A DNA stretch of 22,279 nt, from contig DKEX01000074.1 in the NCBI GenBank assembly GCA_002452295.1, positions 1,770 through 24,048 of the forward strand, given 5' to 3'. Source of the DNA: Firmicutes bacterium UBA6811 (GTDB lineage: Bacteria > Bacillota > SHA-98 > UBA4971). Every line of letters starts with the position of its first letter. Positions within the stretch are counted from its first letter, which is position 1. The notes beneath the pieces were generated by a model. It saw only the letters and a list, made by a program, of their open reading frames with translations, ran no database searches and had not been told where the DNA came from. The position numbers and the translations under genes are program-made. This document shows, one piece after another, positions 1 through 8,091 of the stretch.

Positions 1-532
1 GAAGCCCTCCAGCACGTCGGTGTCCCGTCGGCAATCATGCTGAAGGTAACCACCTGCTCGGGGTGGCCCCGCCGAGTGCACTTCAGTGGGCGTCCCGGCC
101 CCGGATGGCGAGGTGATCGACTCGCCGCCGACCCCGGTCAACGGGGTGCGTGAGGTACTCCAGGGCGTCCTCGGACACCGGCCGCGCCTTTTCAGGGGTG
201 GGTTTCCCTTCCTGGCTCTCTTTCGCCTACCAGGTGGCCGTGCAACATCTTGGCGTCCGCGGAGAGGGCTTGGCTGACGATCTTTTGGTGGTGAAAGGCC
301 TGCCGGCCGACGCGCTTCACCCCGAATTCCCGCGGTACGCATGCCGGTTGACAGGGCTCGGGCGAGAGGCCCTTTCGGTTTCCGCACCTGAGTGGTGTGA
401 TGCGCTTGCCGCCTCGCAGTGCGCGGGGCAGCCGCCAAATCTGTTGGCTGTCCAGCAAAAAAATTTATGGAGAAAGCAGGATTCCCCGGGTTGACGTCGA
501 ATGCACAATCAGGAACGTGAGGTGACGGTTCA
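1..532. other. Left-edge stretch with no confident gene
   Basis: I see no gene I can name in the first 532 bases. Open frames exist on both strands but none has a convincing start, ribosome-binding site and family signature together. The minus strand reads QVVTFSMIADG near its far (low-coordinate) end, which faintly resembles the segment before the second catalytic aspartate of IS4/IS1634-like transposases, so this may be a decayed transposase. That is a weak impression only. An A-rich tract (about 457-464) and a TTGACG (491-496) lie upstream of the first gene, but I cannot fit a good -10 to them. Confidence 0.3.
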
Positions 533-1231
533 GTGCCTGATGACGCGGCCCTCATCGATCCGGAGCGTTCGCCATTGGTGTCTGTGCTCCAAGCGCTCCA
601 CAGGATGTTGGGGTCATGCTTTGAAGGGGTTTTGCACGACCTCAGTGACCCGGAGCACTCCTTGGTTTACATTGTTGGTAACGTAACAAGCCGCATGGTG
701 GGGGCCCCTATCACGGACCTGATCCTGAGGGTATTACGTACGCACGGCAATGCTGCACCTGATCTGATCGGCTACGAGACTCGCACGCGGGACGGGCGTC
801 GGCTGAAGTCGGCTACGGTGTTTCTGAGGGACAGTGGGGGGAAGATCATAGGCTGCTTGTGCCTCAACCTGGATCTTACCAGATTTGACGCAACGGTGGC
901 CGCGCTGGCGGAAGTGGTGAAGACCGCTACAGCTGACGAGCTCTTGCTGTCCGAGATCGAGGCAAACGGGGAACCGGAGACTTTCGCACAAACGGTTGAG
1001 GAAATACTTGCTCAGCTTGTTGAGCAGGTACTGGCGAGAGCCGGGAAACCGGTTCCCATGATGGAGCGCGAGGATAAGGTGCGAGTGGTTCAACAACTGG
1101 ACCGGAAAGGTGCCTTCCTGATTCGGGGAGCCGTTGACTACGTGGCCAACATCTTGGGAGTCTCCAAGTACACCATATACTCCTATCTGGAGGAAGTAAG
1201 GGCTCCCAGATCAGACTCATTCCTAAAGTAG
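533..1231 (+). CDS. YheO/DauR-type transcriptional regulator (PAS-like plus HTH)
   Basis: A 232-residue protein with the two-part layout of the YheO/DauR family. The N-terminal half (about residues 15-120) is a PAS-like sensor domain, including a HDLSDPEHSLVYIVGN stretch and an IGCLCLNLDL strand. The C-terminal end (about 180-232) is a DauR-type helix-turn-helix, seen as VANILGVSKYTIYSYLEEVR. The family member DauR represses D-arginine catabolic genes in Pseudomonas. The GTG start at 533 is preceded by GAGGTGA at a good distance. It lies 93 bases before ridA on the same strand and is probably the local regulator of the amino-acid genes that follow. The ligand is not readable; a D-amino acid is an inference from the neighbours and the family. 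Length is normal for the family. Confidence 0.85.
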   Translation: MPDDAALIDPERSPLVSVLQALHRMLGSCFEGVLHDLSDPEHSLVYIVGNVTSRMVGAPITDLILRVLRTHGNAAPDLIGYETRTRDGRRLKSATVFLRDSGGKIIGCLCLNLDLTRFDATVAALAEVVKTATADELLLSEIEANGEPETFAQTVEEILAQLVEQVLARAGKPVPMMEREDKVRVVQQLDRKGAFLIRGAVDYVANILGVSKYTIYSYLEEVRAPRSDSFLK

Positions 1232-1324
1232 AGGGGGGATAGCGGAATCGGCGAGGCCGGCCGGATAGACACGTCGGAATCACATCTGGCAGGCAGTGAA
1301 GAAGCAGAAACGGAGGTACCTATC

Positions 1325-1711
1325 GTGACGGCATGCAGGCAGGCGGTGACGACGGGTTCTGCGCCTTCCCCATCCGGGCCTTACTCCCAGGCCATTGTGA
1401 CCGACAGGCTGATCTTTGTTTCTGGGCAGTTGGGTATCCACCTGGAAAAGGGGGAGTTGGCAGACGGAATTGGTGAACAGACAAGGCGCGCGCTTGAGAA
1501 TCTCGTTGCCATTCTTGAGGCGTGTGGGTCCGCGGCCGACAGGATTGTCAAGGTAACGGTCTTCCTTCGGGACATCGCAGATTTCGGGGACATGAACCGC
1601 GTGTATTCCGAGTTCTTCAAGGGGACTGTTCCTCCTGCACGTACATGTGTTGCAGTTACTGGGTTGCCGAGGAACGCACGGGTTGAAATCGAGGCCGTGG
1701 CCTGCCGTTGA
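1325..1711 (+). CDS. ridA: RidA family reactive enamine/imine deaminase
   Basis: A 128-residue RidA (YjgF/YER057c/UK114) protein, a trimeric cytosolic enzyme that hydrolyses 2-aminoacrylate and related enamines/imines to ketoacids and ammonia. The substrate-carboxylate arginine is present (Arg106 in PPARTCVAV) and the C-terminal signature ends VEIEAVACR, with Glu122 in the usual position. The N-terminal SGPYSQAI and FVSGQLG motifs are intact. The GTG start at 1325 has GGAGGT eight bases upstream. The stop codon shares a base with a possible ATG of the next frame, so it is almost certainly co-transcribed with the PLP enzyme downstream. That pairing makes sense: PLP beta-eliminating enzymes release 2-aminoacrylate, which RidA removes. 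Family call is firm; the physiological substrate is inferred. Confidence 0.93.
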   Translation: MTACRQAVTTGSAPSPSGPYSQAIVTDRLIFVSGQLGIHLEKGELADGIGEQTRRALENLVAILEACGSAADRIVKVTVFLRDIADFGDMNRVYSEFFKGTVPPARTCVAVTGLPRNARVEIEAVACR

Positions 1712-1737
1712 TGGGGGCAGGCGGGGAGGGGACGATC

Positions 1738-2757
1738 ATGCAGATTGCTGGCATACCCCGCGTGAGACTGGCAAACCTTCCTACTCCTTTGTATGAGGCA
1801 AAGAGGTTGTCGGAAGCGCTGGGTGGCCCGCACATCTTTCTCAAGCGCGATGACCTAACGGGGGTGGGCCTAGGCGGCAACAAAGTCCGGAAGCTTGAAT
1901 TCCTGCTAGGTGAGGCGCGGAATCGAGGGGCCAACGTGGTGCTTACGGCGGGTGCTCCTCAGTCAAATCACGCTCGGCAAACCGCGGCGGCTGCGGCCAC
2001 CTTGGGCATGGAGGTTCACCTGGTGTTAACGGGGGAAAGGTCTGAAGAGTTCAGGGGCAACCTGCTTATAAGCCACTTGCTCGGTGCACACCTCCACTTT
2101 GTCACCGGCAAGACTATGGACGAAGCGGTCGCGCGTGCATCAGATGAGATGGTGCGACTGGCTGCGGAACTGGAAGGTGCTGGCAAGGAGCCTTATGTGG
2201 TGCCGGTGGGTGGCGCTGTTCCCCTCGGGAGTGTCAGCTATGCCCTGGCGGTCCTGGAACTCATGCAGCAGGCGAACGACCTCCGCGTGAGGGTTGACTG
2301 GATCGTTCACGCTACGGGAAGTGGTGGGACCCAGGCCGGGTTGCTTGTGGGTACTCGCGCTCTGCGGACGGGAATTCGCGTGCTGGGTGTGAGGGTGGGT
2401 TACGAGTTTGAGCCTTTCGAGGAACGAGTGAGCGAACAGGCAAATGAGACTGCCAGGCTCCTGGGCCCAAAAGACGTGACGTTCCGGTCTTCAGACGTCG
2501 TGGCGACCCGGGACTATGTGGGGGAAGGGTACGACCGTCCGACCAGAGAGGCTAGCGAAGCCATCCTGCTGACCGCGCGATGCGAGGGGGTGTTGCTGGA
2601 CCCCGTGTACACGGGCAAGGCCATGGCTGGCTTGATCGACATGGTGCGCAAAGGCAGATTCGGCCGCGGAGAGGTGGTGGTTTTCTGGCACACGGGAGGG
2701 GAGCCCGCGCTCTTCGCCGGTGCCGAAGTGTGCGGGCCTTACCTCACTGCGGGTTAA
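1738..2757 (+). CDS. dcyD: D-cysteine desulfhydrase / ACC deaminase family PLP enzyme
   Basis: A 339-residue fold-type II PLP enzyme closely resembling E. coli DcyD, which converts D-cysteine to pyruvate, ammonia and sulfide. Visible landmarks are KRDDLTGVGLGGNKVRKLEF with the PLP-binding lysine at about residue 49, AGAPQSNHARQTAA near 71-84, a glycine-rich phosphate loop (ATGSGGTQAG), and the late DPVYTGKAMAGLID and HTGGEPALF motifs. I chose ATG 1738 because GGGGAGGGG precedes it at a good spacing and the N-terminus then matches DcyD; a TTG at 1708 or ATG at 1711 would add about ten residues without a clear ribosome site. ACC deaminase and D-serine-type activities occur in the same family, so the substrate is likely but not proven. 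It sits directly after ridA. Confidence 0.82.
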   Translation: MQIAGIPRVRLANLPTPLYEAKRLSEALGGPHIFLKRDDLTGVGLGGNKVRKLEFLLGEARNRGANVVLTAGAPQSNHARQTAAAAATLGMEVHLVLTGERSEEFRGNLLISHLLGAHLHFVTGKTMDEAVARASDEMVRLAAELEGAGKEPYVVPVGGAVPLGSVSYALAVLELMQQANDLRVRVDWIVHATGSGGTQAGLLVGTRALRTGIRVLGVRVGYEFEPFEERVSEQANETARLLGPKDVTFRSSDVVATRDYVGEGYDRPTREASEAILLTARCEGVLLDPVYTGKAMAGLIDMVRKGRFGRGEVVVFWHTGGEPALFAGAEVCGPYLTAG

Positions 2758-2828
2758 GCTGACGTGCCTCCCATCGAGGTGAATCTCTTGATTGCAAATG
2801 GTCCAGAGCCCAGAGAGGAGGAAAAGCG

Positions 2829-4346
2829 ATGACAGCCGGAACGGAAAGGGGAATGCCGGGCGAGGTGCCTGTCTCGGGCGACACCACAAGGCTCGGGTTC
2901 TATGGTGGAGCCGCAGCCTCCTTCGTGCCGTTTGTGGTGTTCATAGTGGCAGTGGTGGTGCTGAGTTTATCGGGCGGCTTTTCCCTTGAGGCCTTTGTTG
3001 GTTTCGCGGTGGTGGGACTGATCCTGGGGGCGTTCTTGTCACGGAATTGGGTCACCTACTGGGAAGCGGTCATGGAGGGCATTACTGACAAGTCAACGGG
3101 GATACTGGCTGCCATTTTCCTGTTAGCGGGAATCTTTTCAAATCTGATGGCCAACGGGAAGCTGGCAGAGGGGCTCGTCTGGGCTGGCTCGTCCCTGGGC
3201 TTGATGGGCCGCGCTTTTGTTGGTTTCACCTTCGTCGCGAGTCTCTTGTTTGGATTGGCCACTGGTACTTCTGTGGGCACGGTGATAACCATGACCCCTA
3301 TCTTCTACCCGGCGGGCATCTTGTTGGGTGGGAACCCGATCCTGCTGTTAGGCGCAATCCTCAGCGGGGCGGCATTCGGCGATAACCTGGCCCCGGTTTC
3401 GGATACGACCATCATCTCCGCTTCCTCGCAGGAGTACATGAGGAAGGCGGCGTATGCGGAGATAGGCGGCGTGGTCAGGACCAGGTCCAAGTACGCCATC
3501 ATAGCTGCCACCGTTTCGCTCGTTCTCTACCTGCTGCTGGGAGAGGCGGCCGCTACACCGGTTGCGGGGGGGGCCGACATCCTTGCCCAGTATTCATACC
3601 CCAAGGGTCTGGTCATGCTCATACCGCTGGTCGTGGTCATAGTGCTTGCGGTATCCGGCAGGTCGATATTTGCGGCGCTGACCGCGGGTATCGTTACCGG
3701 TGCGATCGTCGGCATGCTGGCCGGGATACTGACGCCGGGCAGCTTCCTCCGGGTCAAGGATGGCGGGGCGGCGGGAATAATCCCGTCCGGTGTCGGCGGG
3801 GTCTTTGCCGCTATCATGATGTTCATTGCCATCATGGCGATGATGGGGGTGGTGCGGAAGAGCGGCGCGCTGGACAGGCTGATCGAGTGGCTGGTAGCAC
3901 GCGTGGCTGCCACCCCCCGCGGCTGCGAGGCCACCATTTTTGGCATGACTACCCTCATGGACATTCTCAACTCCGGCATAACCACATCGGTCGTGGCCAT
4001 AATGGGGCCTATTGCGAACAACCTGGGGAAGCGGCAGCGTTTGCACCCGTATCGCCGTGCAAATCTCGTGGACGGAGTGGGCAACTCGTGGGCGTACTTC
4101 ATTCCCTGGAGCGCGTTCATATTCATCACCCTGGGGATAATTGGTTCGATGAAGGAGGCCTATCCCTTCCTGGTCATCCCTGCTCCCACCAGTTTCTTCT
4201 TCGCCGTGTTTCACCCCTGGCTTCTCTGGCTAGTTTTCCTTGTGGCTGTGATCACGGGCTTCGGCAGGGAGTTCGAGGGTGAAGACGGGCGGCGGATCGT
4301 GGCCTGGTTCAGCAACAGGATTCCTGAGGAGGCTCTCAGGTCGTGA
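2829..4346 (+). CDS. NhaC-family Na+-coupled antiporter/transporter
   Basis: A 505-residue polytopic membrane protein with more than ten hydrophobic segments. It carries the NhaC-family signature GAAFGDNLAPVSDTTI in its middle, a GLATGTSVGTVITMTPI segment before it, and a second-half repeat-like motif (TTLMDILNSGITTSV). NhaC-family members exchange sodium for protons or for organic anions (MleN, for example, handles malate/lactate). Between a RidA/D-cysteine desulfhydrase pair and a racemase, a role in Na+-coupled amino-acid import is more likely than housekeeping pH control, but that is inference. ATG 2829 is preceded by a GAGGAGG-type ribosome site, about 70 bases after the preceding stop. 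The 3' end overlaps the racemase start by four bases, indicating translational coupling. Confidence 0.85.
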   Translation: MTAGTERGMPGEVPVSGDTTRLGFYGGAAASFVPFVVFIVAVVVLSLSGGFSLEAFVGFAVVGLILGAFLSRNWVTYWEAVMEGITDKSTGILAAIFLLAGIFSNLMANGKLAEGLVWAGSSLGLMGRAFVGFTFVASLLFGLATGTSVGTVITMTPIFYPAGILLGGNPILLLGAILSGAAFGDNLAPVSDTTIISASSQEYMRKAAYAEIGGVVRTRSKYAIIAATVSLVLYLLLGEAAATPVAGGADILAQYSYPKGLVMLIPLVVVIVLAVSGRSIFAALTAGIVTGAIVGMLAGILTPGSFLRVKDGGAAGIIPSGVGGVFAAIMMFIAIMAMMGVVRKSGALDRLIEWLVARVAATPRGCEATIFGMTTLMDILNSGITTSVVAIMGPIANNLGKRQRLHPYRRANLVDGVGNSWAYFIPWSAFIFITLGIIGSMKEAYPFLVIPAPTSFFFAVFHPWLLWLVFLVAVITGFGREFEGEDGRRIVAWFSNRIPEEALRS

Positions 4347-5041
4347 AGACGATCGGCATTCTGGGGGGCATGTCACCGGAGGCGTCGATCAATTACTATC
4401 GCAGGCTGATTGACCTTTCACGCGAACGCTGGCGATACAGGTGCCCCAGGATCATTATCTTCAGCCTGGACCTGGAGGAATGGAAGGATGCAGTCGAGCG
4501 CCCGGAAGGGCACCGTGGAGCGGTGTCACTTCTTTGCGATGGCGTGGCGCGGCTCCACCGGGCGGGTGCGGAGTTCGCGGTGATGGCGTCAAACACCCCG
4601 CACATGTTCTTTGAGGAAGTTGCCGCCGCCTCTCCCATCCCGATTCTCAGCATTGTGGAGGAAACCGCAAGGGAGGCGGAGTGCCGCGGCTTCCACAGGG
4701 TCGGGCTGCTAGGCACAACGATGGTCATGGAAGGAGAGTTTTACAGGGGCCCATTCACGCGTCGGGGAATATCGGTCGTGGTTCCGGAGTCTGGAGAGCG
4801 TGCGCGAGTGCACGAGACGATCGTGAAACACCTTGTTTGTGGAGATTTTCGAGACGAGATCAAGTCGGAATTGGCGGGCGTTGCGCACAGGCTCCATCGT
4901 GAGCAAGAGATTGAAGCACTGGTTCTCGGTTGTACAGAGCTACCACTGGTCCTTAACGAGAACGACCTAGGCATCCCGGTGTTGAATACGACGGAGATTC
5001 ATGTGCGGGCTGCGTTTGCCCGTGCCCTGGAGGGCCTTTGA
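4343..5041 (+). CDS. Aspartate/glutamate racemase family protein (atypical active site)
   Basis: A 232-residue, PLP-independent Asp/Glu/hydantoin racemase-family enzyme. The N-terminal IGILGGMSPEAS and the C-terminal LVLGCTELPLVL are diagnostic. These enzymes normally use two cysteines on opposite faces of the substrate. Here the second is present (Cys197) but the first position is Ser83 in MASNTPHMF. The same two positions are Thr83/Cys197 in the E. coli enzyme YgeA (EcL-DER), reported as an L-to-D specific racemase, so this protein probably belongs to that asymmetric subgroup. The GTG start overlaps the transporter stop (GTGA), so translation is coupled. It closes the D-amino-acid unit. Substrate (Asp, Glu, homoserine or another amino acid) cannot be decided from the sequence. 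Confidence 0.88.
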   Translation: MKTIGILGGMSPEASINYYRRLIDLSRERWRYRCPRIIIFSLDLEEWKDAVERPEGHRGAVSLLCDGVARLHRAGAEFAVMASNTPHMFFEEVAAASPIPILSIVEETAREAECRGFHRVGLLGTTMVMEGEFYRGPFTRRGISVVVPESGERARVHETIVKHLVCGDFRDEIKSELAGVAHRLHREQEIEALVLGCTELPLVLNENDLGIPVLNTTEIHVRAAFARALEGL

Positions 5042-5321
5042 ATCCGTACAGGTAAGCCCAGCGCACGGGGCAAGGAGAGGACGTGAGTAAGGTGACCCGT
5101 AGCCGTCCCGGCTACGGGTTGCTCGTCGGTGGACACGTGTCCAGCTTGTTCTCGGGTCAGGAGGACGCTTACCACCGCAGCCATCTCATCTGGGGGGTGA
5201 GGCCGATTCTGGAAAAGGGGCTGGATGGGGTGCCGGTTGAGCCTCCGCCGAAGGCACCATCAGTGGGGGATGACCCCAACCTGCGCGGGTGGTCGTGCTA
5301 TGTGTTCCGTCTCGCATTGAT
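5042..5321 (+). other. Intergenic stretch with two strong dyads after the racemase gene
   Basis: Between the racemase stop and the left end of the IS there are two clean symmetric elements. One is a hairpin with a perfect 10-bp stem and three-base loop at 5096-5118 (CCCGTAGCCG / CGGCTACGGG). The other is a perfect 14-bp palindrome at 5130-5143 (TGGACACGTGTCCA). The hairpin could end the upstream transcript, although no T-run follows. A GTG-started 80-codon frame (5083-5325) with a good ribosome site runs through both and stops inside the IS end. It resembles nothing I know and I do not call it as a gene. Confidence 0.5.
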
Positions 5322-7276
5322 TTAGCCGCAAGTTCCCGGGGCATTAGTAACTGAATGCGTTGGGGCAGCTGGGTTTTCGCTCAACCGGGATTTCAGCCCC
5401 GTGGCTACGGCAAGGGCAGGCCCAGGTGAGCGAAGATCCGGCGGTGCAGTTCGTCAGGCTGGGTGGTAAGGTTGAACTGTTGGCCGGCGATCTCCATGGT
5501 GTTCCGCTGGATCGTTTCCAGGTGCTCCATCAGTAGCTCGAAGGAGTACTCCTTCTCCTCGGCCAAAAGCGGCTCCAGCGCCCGCATCATGTGCCACCTG
5601 ACATACTGCGCGAGCAGGCACAGGAAGGCATGGCCCCTCACCCGGTCTTCGAGCCGGTGAAACACCGGCCGCAGTTCCAGCTCCGTCTTCGTGTCCCGGA
5701 TGTCCTGCTCCACGAACTTCAGCGACTTGTAGCCCCTCACGGCCGCCTCCGCGGGAAGCTTCTCCGCGACCACGTCGGTCCTGATCACGTAGATGCCATC
5801 CAGTTCGGCCTCGCGGGCGATCTGCTCTTCCTTGAGCCGGTATTCGAAGCGGCCGTCGTCAATGACAAGCTCGATGTGCTTTGCCATCCTCCAGCGGCTC
5901 GTCACCTTGCCCACCCGCAGGGCAATCTCCTTGGCCTTCTTGAGCCGCCCGGCATCCACCCTCTCTTTGATCTTGGCGAGTCCGTTCACCGTGGCGGAAA
6001 GCAGCTCCTGCCGCTTGCGCCGCCTCTCTTCCGCCACCAGGGGATTGCGGCACACTATGAGCCGTTCCCCCGGGAACCAGGGTGCATAGACCTCCGCCAG
6101 GTTCCTTTCGTCAAACAGCCCCAGTTGTAGTAGCCCCTCGTCCCTGAGCCTCTGGATATCTTTGGCCCATAGGGCGGTGATCCAGCTAAACCCCGCCTTG
6201 CGCAGATCCTCGATGCGGCACTTGACCACCATCCCCCTGTCACCCACGAACACTACGTGCCCGAACCCGAACTCCTTTTGCAGCCTCTCGATCTGAGGCC
6301 TGACGGTGAGGGGTTCTGACATGTTCCCCCGGAACGCCTCCACCGCGATGGGCCGGCCCTCCGTATCGGCGAGGATGCCGTAGGTGAACTGCCGCTTTCC
6401 TTTCTTGCCGTCGCGGTTCTTGCCGAAGGCAGCCAGGGAACATGTCCTCCCCTCCAGGTAGCTTGAGGTGAGGTCCCATAGCACCAGGCACCCTTCCTGG
6501 AGGTGACGGCGGGCCAGCTTCTTCTGGATGGCTTCCTGCCTCGAGAGTAGCTCGTCCATGGCCTCGTAAAGGTGGTTCACCACCTTGCCCTCGGTGGGCA
6601 GGCTCAATTCCTCCGGTAGCGTGGTTCCCCGCCACCACCTGGAAGCGAACAGCTTGGAACCTCCCTTGAGAATGCGCACTATCACCATGGCCAGCACAAG
6701 CCTCCGCCACCCGGTGTTGCGCGAGTAGATGAGCCGGTCAAGGCCCAGCTTGCGGATCATGCCCAGCACCGCATACACGGCCCCGTGGGAGCGGGAGGCC
6801 ACGATTCTTAGGTCTTCGCTCGCCGATAGGAACACCTCTCCCCGGAGCGACCGCTTGACGAGCTCGATGGTGGGCAGGGGGAGATGGGACAGATTGGCGA
6901 GGGTCCTGTGCTTGACCTTACCGCCTTCCCGGTAGGTGTGGCGCAGGAGGTACGTGGTGTACGTTTTGCCTTTGTATGTACGCCTGGTTGTGGCGACATG
7001 CATCGCCGTGGCTACTCGTTTCATGGAACCATTATACCACTAGAAGTCCGCCCCAAAACCCTTCGTTCTTCAGTGGACGCGATTCTTACACGCCGTCTAT
7101 CAGGGCGTACAGGACGCCCTGGCCGGCTCAAGGTGCCTTTTGAAGCAGGCTTCTAGTGCCACATTTGTCGACATACTCCCTGCATGTTAGTGGCTACATC
7201 TTCAGACAAGAAGAAGACGCAAACCCGCGCCGCTATTGAGCCTAGGCCCCTTTCAGAACCGGGAACTTGCGTCTAA
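5322..7276 (-). mobile_element. IS1634-family insertion sequence, about 1.95 kb
   Basis: Terminal inverted repeats bracket the transposase gene. The left end reads TTAGCCGCAAGTTCCCGG (5322-5339) and the right end is its complement at 7259-7276, matching at 17 of 18 positions. The single transposase gene (5405-7024) fills most of the element, leaving about 235 bases between its start codon and the right end. I could not find a target-site duplication: the bases flanking the two ends differ. The element may therefore be old, or one flank may have been rearranged. The boundary is read only from the repeat match. Confidence 0.7.
5405..7024 (-). CDS. IS1634 family DDE transposase
   Basis: A 539-residue full-length DDE transposase. 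The probable catalytic triad is Asp184 (VLWDLTSSYLEG), Asp262 (VFVGDRGMV) and Glu439 (YKSLKFVEQDIRDTK), all present. The C-terminal LEDRVRGHAFLCLLAQYVRW block and the N-terminal YTTYLLRHTYREGGKVKHRT block are typical of the IS1634/IS1549 type. The reading frame has no stops or frameshifts, so the copy may still be active. The ATG at 7024 is the first of two nearby in-frame ATGs. It is transcribed opposite to the amino-acid operon to its left and only mobilises its own element. Confidence 0.93.
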   Translation of the reverse strand: MKRVATAMHVATTRRTYKGKTYTTYLLRHTYREGGKVKHRTLANLSHLPLPTIELVKRSLRGEVFLSASEDLRIVASRSHGAVYAVLGMIRKLGLDRLIYSRNTGWRRLVLAMVIVRILKGGSKLFASRWWRGTTLPEELSLPTEGKVVNHLYEAMDELLSRQEAIQKKLARRHLQEGCLVLWDLTSSYLEGRTCSLAAFGKNRDGKKGKRQFTYGILADTEGRPIAVEAFRGNMSEPLTVRPQIERLQKEFGFGHVVFVGDRGMVVKCRIEDLRKAGFSWITALWAKDIQRLRDEGLLQLGLFDERNLAEVYAPWFPGERLIVCRNPLVAEERRRKRQELLSATVNGLAKIKERVDAGRLKKAKEIALRVGKVTSRWRMAKHIELVIDDGRFEYRLKEEQIAREAELDGIYVIRTDVVAEKLPAEAAVRGYKSLKFVEQDIRDTKTELELRPVFHRLEDRVRGHAFLCLLAQYVRWHMMRALEPLLAEEKEYSFELLMEHLETIQRNTMEIAGQQFNLTTQPDELHRRIFAHLGLPLP

Positions 7277-7466
7277 CAGATGGCGTCATATCGCGATTTA
7301 CGGCCGCTCAGAAGACTGTGAAAGCATCAAATCGTAATCCTCTGCGAATCCACGAGCCCAAGCGTCATCGGTAATTGGAGCGTGGAATATCCTACCCGCG
7401 GAATGTGGGTTGTCTGCATGCTGAAAGTAGTACGCTGCCAAGGTTTTAGGCACCCGGAGGCGAGGG

Positions 7467-7880
7467 CTGGCTAGATCCTGGTCACCCTGGCCGTTGCCGC
7501 TGCCGCGATGGCAAGTTTCTGGGCATCTGCCGGGCGGGACTGCCGAAATACTGGGCACTCGGCCCGGTTTTCACGCCGAAGGAGGGGTGGGGTGGCAGGT
7601 TTTTGGCCAGGTAATGCCGAAGACTGCCTAGATTCTTGGCATTTGCCCGTCCTGCCTGGTCAGTCTGTTGGCATCCCACGACGCCGGGGGGCGAGCCGAT
7701 GGGTGAGGTGCCCAGATTCTTGGCATCTGCGCACCGAGCCTGGCTACTTTGTTGGCATCCCGCCGCACCGGCAGATGAGCGAAGAGGTGAGGTGCCCAGT
7801 TTGCCGCCAGGTTGAGCGGGACGATGCCAAGATTCTGGCCATGTCTCGCGACCAGCCTAGTCATTCCCTTGGCATCTGCG
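7467..7880. repeat. 84-bp-period tandem repeat block with TTGGCAT half-sites
   Basis: Units beginning at 7540, 7624, 7708 and 7792 are spaced exactly 84 bp apart. The two best preserved (7624 and 7708) share AGATTCTTGGCATYTGC near the start and TGTTGGCATCCC about 32 bp later, separated by variable sequence around a GCCTGG core. The 7540 unit is more diverged. The 7792 unit keeps the first eight bases and then carries the motif inverted (GATGCCAAGATTCTGG, near 7823). A further partial unit starts near 7855 and a decayed one near 7467. Both strands are partly open in frames that would encode 28-residue repeats, but I see no gene signature. It lies in an 815-base stretch (7277-8091) with no confident gene, just outside the IS1634 element. 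Confidence 0.75.
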
Positions 7881-8034
7881 TCGCCGGAGGCAGGGGAGGC
7901 GGGGCTCCGGCATGCGCCGCGAGCCTCGACGGTGTACTGCGCACGTGCGGATTCAACGTGGTTGACATGGTGCTCGCGCGCTGGCAGAACCTCGACATGA
8001 AGCTACCGATCCTCAGGTCCACCGGCGCGTGGCT

Positions 8035-8070
8035 GGCGAGGAGCATCTCACGCTGAGCGGGCTCCTCGCC
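8035..8070 (-). terminator. Possible terminator hairpin after the chimeric gene
   Basis: A perfect 10-bp inverted repeat (GGCGAGGAGC at 8035-8044 and GCTCCTCGCC at 8061-8070, loop 16 bases) lies 21 bases past the stop of the minus-strand gene that ends at 8092. The position suits a transcription terminator, but no T-run follows on the minus strand, so it might instead be an mRNA-stabilising stem. Confidence 0.35.
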
Positions 8071-8091
8071 CTGGTGTTGCGGTCCGTCAGG

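Noticed and set aside
3527..4214. Two long minus-strand frames opposite the NhaC gene
   Set aside because: Shadows of the transporter: Met/Ala/Pro-rich composition, no ribosome site, and the plus-strand gene has clear family motifs.
5083..5325. 80-codon GTG frame with a good ribosome site after the racemase gene
   Set aside because: It crosses a hairpin and a palindrome, ends inside the IS inverted repeat, and matches no family I know.
7298..7558. Minus-strand 86-codon frame whose end looks protein-like
   Set aside because: Its upstream half is repeat-array sequence, no ribosome site is visible, and the unique part (about 50 residues) resembles nothing I recognise. It might be a gene remnant.
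7467..7880. CRISPR array
   Set aside because: The 84-bp units diverge along their whole length and have no constant repeat plus unique spacer pattern, and no cas gene is nearby.
7508..8056. Plus-strand 182-codon frame containing 28-residue repeats
   Set aside because: Explained by the 84-bp tandem repeats, with no start signal; the opposite strand is equally open, as expected of GC-rich repeats.
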